Positions 5,773-6,600 of a DNA stretch of 6,600 nucleotides are shown here, in pieces. Source of the DNA: Deltaproteobacteria bacterium. Its GTDB lineage: Bacteria; Desulfobacterota; Desulfuromonadia; Geobacterales; Geobacteraceae. The notes under the pieces are model-generated. The model had not been told where the DNA came from, ran no database searches, and worked only from the letters and a program-made list of their open reading frames with translations. The DNA is taken from contig JAJZQA010000152.1 of assembly GCA_021810985.1 (NCBI GenBank), positions 1 through 6,600 of the forward strand, written 5' to 3'. Numbering within the stretch: the stretch's first letter is position 1; the number at the start of each line of letters is the position of its first letter. A program made the position numbers and the translations under genes.

Positions 5773-6600
5773 TCAACTCTCCAGCAGGTTGACCAGCACA
5801 CGGCCCCGAAACTCCCCTTTCAGTATTGCCTGGATTTCTTTCTCGAGACCTTTGAGCGTGCATTCCCGGACCATAGAGTCCAAATTTTCCGGCTTCCATT
5901 CACCGGCAAGTTTTTTCCAGACAGTGCGACGGAGTTCCATCGGGCATTGGACCGAATCGACGCCCAGGAGGCTTACACCCCGCAGAATGAACGGCAGCAC
6001 GGAAACGGAGAGCTCCCGCGACCCGACCAGACCACAGCAGGTGACCGAACCACCGTAGCGGGTCGCTTTGATGGCAGCGGCGAGCATCTCGCCACCCACC
6101 ACATCCACAACGCCTGCCCATCTCTCCGCCATCAGGGGATGTTCGGCCTTCAGTAAAACCTCTTCACGCCCAATCACGTCCGCGGCACCGATGGAGCGAA
6201 GAAAATCCTTCTGTGAAGATTTACCGGTCGCGGCGATCACGCGATAGCCAGCCTTTGCCAGGATGGCGACGGCAATACTACCTACCCCTCCCGTTGCACC
6301 GGTAACGAGGATTTCGCCTTTTTCCGGCGTCACTCCATTGCGGACAAGTTTCTCCACCATAAGTCCCGCGGTTAATCCCGCGGTACCAAGAATCATGCTC
6401 TCACGAAGGCTGAGTCCCGTGGACAGAGGAACGACCCATTTCGCCGGGACTCTGATGTATTGGCCGAATCCTCCGGGAGTATCCATGCCCAGATCGTAAC
6501 TGGTGACTATCACCTTTTCACCAGGATTGAAGGTACTGTCGCTGGACTCGACAATTTCACCGGCAGCATCGATGCCCGGCGTATGGGGATATTTTCTGGT
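5773..6600 (-). CDS. YhdH/AcuI-type NADPH-dependent quinone or acrylyl-CoA reductase (5' end off window)
   Basis: A zinc-free medium-chain dehydrogenase/reductase. The frame is open to the right edge with 275 residues visible, so about 50 N-terminal residues are missing compared with the usual ~325-330. Visible residues (counted from the edge) show KYPHTPGIDAAG (3-14), GGFGQYIRVPAKWVV (43-57), the GTAGLTA segment (72-78), the Rossmann nucleotide-binding VTGATGGVGS (99-108), ATGKSSQKDFL (124-134) and PFILRGVSLLGVDS (203-216). The last motif and RWAGVVDVVGG (160-170) are diagnostic for the YhdH/AcuI subfamily. Family members reduce acryloyl-CoA to propionyl-CoA, or small enones and quinones, with NADPH; which substrate this one uses cannot be told here. 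No structural-zinc Cys cluster is visible. The internal GTG at 6511-6513 is not the start, as family motifs continue upstream. The gene is convergent with the M48 gene. Confidence 0.93.
   Translation of the reverse strand, partial: TRKYPHTPGIDAAGEIVESSDSTFNPGEKVIVTSYDLGMDTPGGFGQYIRVPAKWVVPLSTGLSLRESMILGTAGLTAGLMVEKLVRNGVTPEKGEILVTGATGGVGSIAVAILAKAGYRVIAATGKSSQKDFLRSIGAADVIGREEVLLKAEHPLMAERWAGVVDVVGGEMLAAAIKATRYGGSVTCCGLVGSRELSVSVLPFILRGVSLLGVDSVQCPMELRRTVWKKLAGEWKPENLDSMVRECTLKGLEKEIQAILKGEFRGRVLVNLLES

Noticed and set aside
5748..5781. Inverted repeat in the convergent gap as a bidirectional terminator
   Set aside because: Stem of only 7 bp with a 20-nt loop, no T-run, and it overlaps a coding stop.

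Overview
This is a moderately GC-rich bacterial window with five protein-coding genes long enough to be obvious, one of them cut by the right edge, plus a sixth, very short gene. A lipoprotein c-type cytochrome carrying Ig-like repeats sits beside housekeeping genes. That combination suggests a dissimilatory metal- or sulfur-reducing deltaproteobacterium of the Geobacter/Desulfuromonas kind. This is inference from gene content; the window has no rRNA or other phylogenetic marker.

Layout. (1) 42-1217, minus strand: a secreted lipoprotein with one putative Ig domain, two tandem ~101-residue repeats and a C-terminal mono-haem (CAGCH) cytochrome domain. (2) 1218-1826: a roughly 600-bp AT-rich divergent intergenic region with a perfect 17-bp palindrome, a TATAAT box and two doubtful tiny reading frames. 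(3) 1827-1988, plus strand: a 53-residue cysteine-rich zinc-ribbon-like protein, easily missed because it is so short. (4) 2135-2950, plus: mutM (fpg), the 8-oxoguanine DNA glycosylase, with all key residues present. (5) 3183-3782 and 3793-5727, plus: a LemA-family membrane protein followed 10 bp later by an M48 (HtpX-like) membrane metallopeptidase with a long C-terminal helical extension; this is a two-gene operon. (6) 5773-6600, minus, convergent with the operon: the C-terminal five-sixths of a YhdH/AcuI-type NADPH-dependent quinone or acrylyl-CoA reductase, whose N-terminus lies beyond the window.

The genes do not form one pathway. The clear functional unit is the LemA-M48 pair, probably involved in envelope protein quality control. 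The cytochrome is probably an envelope electron-transfer protein. I see no rRNA, tRNA, CRISPR array, transposase or phage gene. No strong case for a wholly new system emerges. The items most worth checking are the small zinc-ribbon gene, the architecture of the repeat-bearing cytochrome, the palindrome in the divergent region, and the extension of the M48 peptidase.
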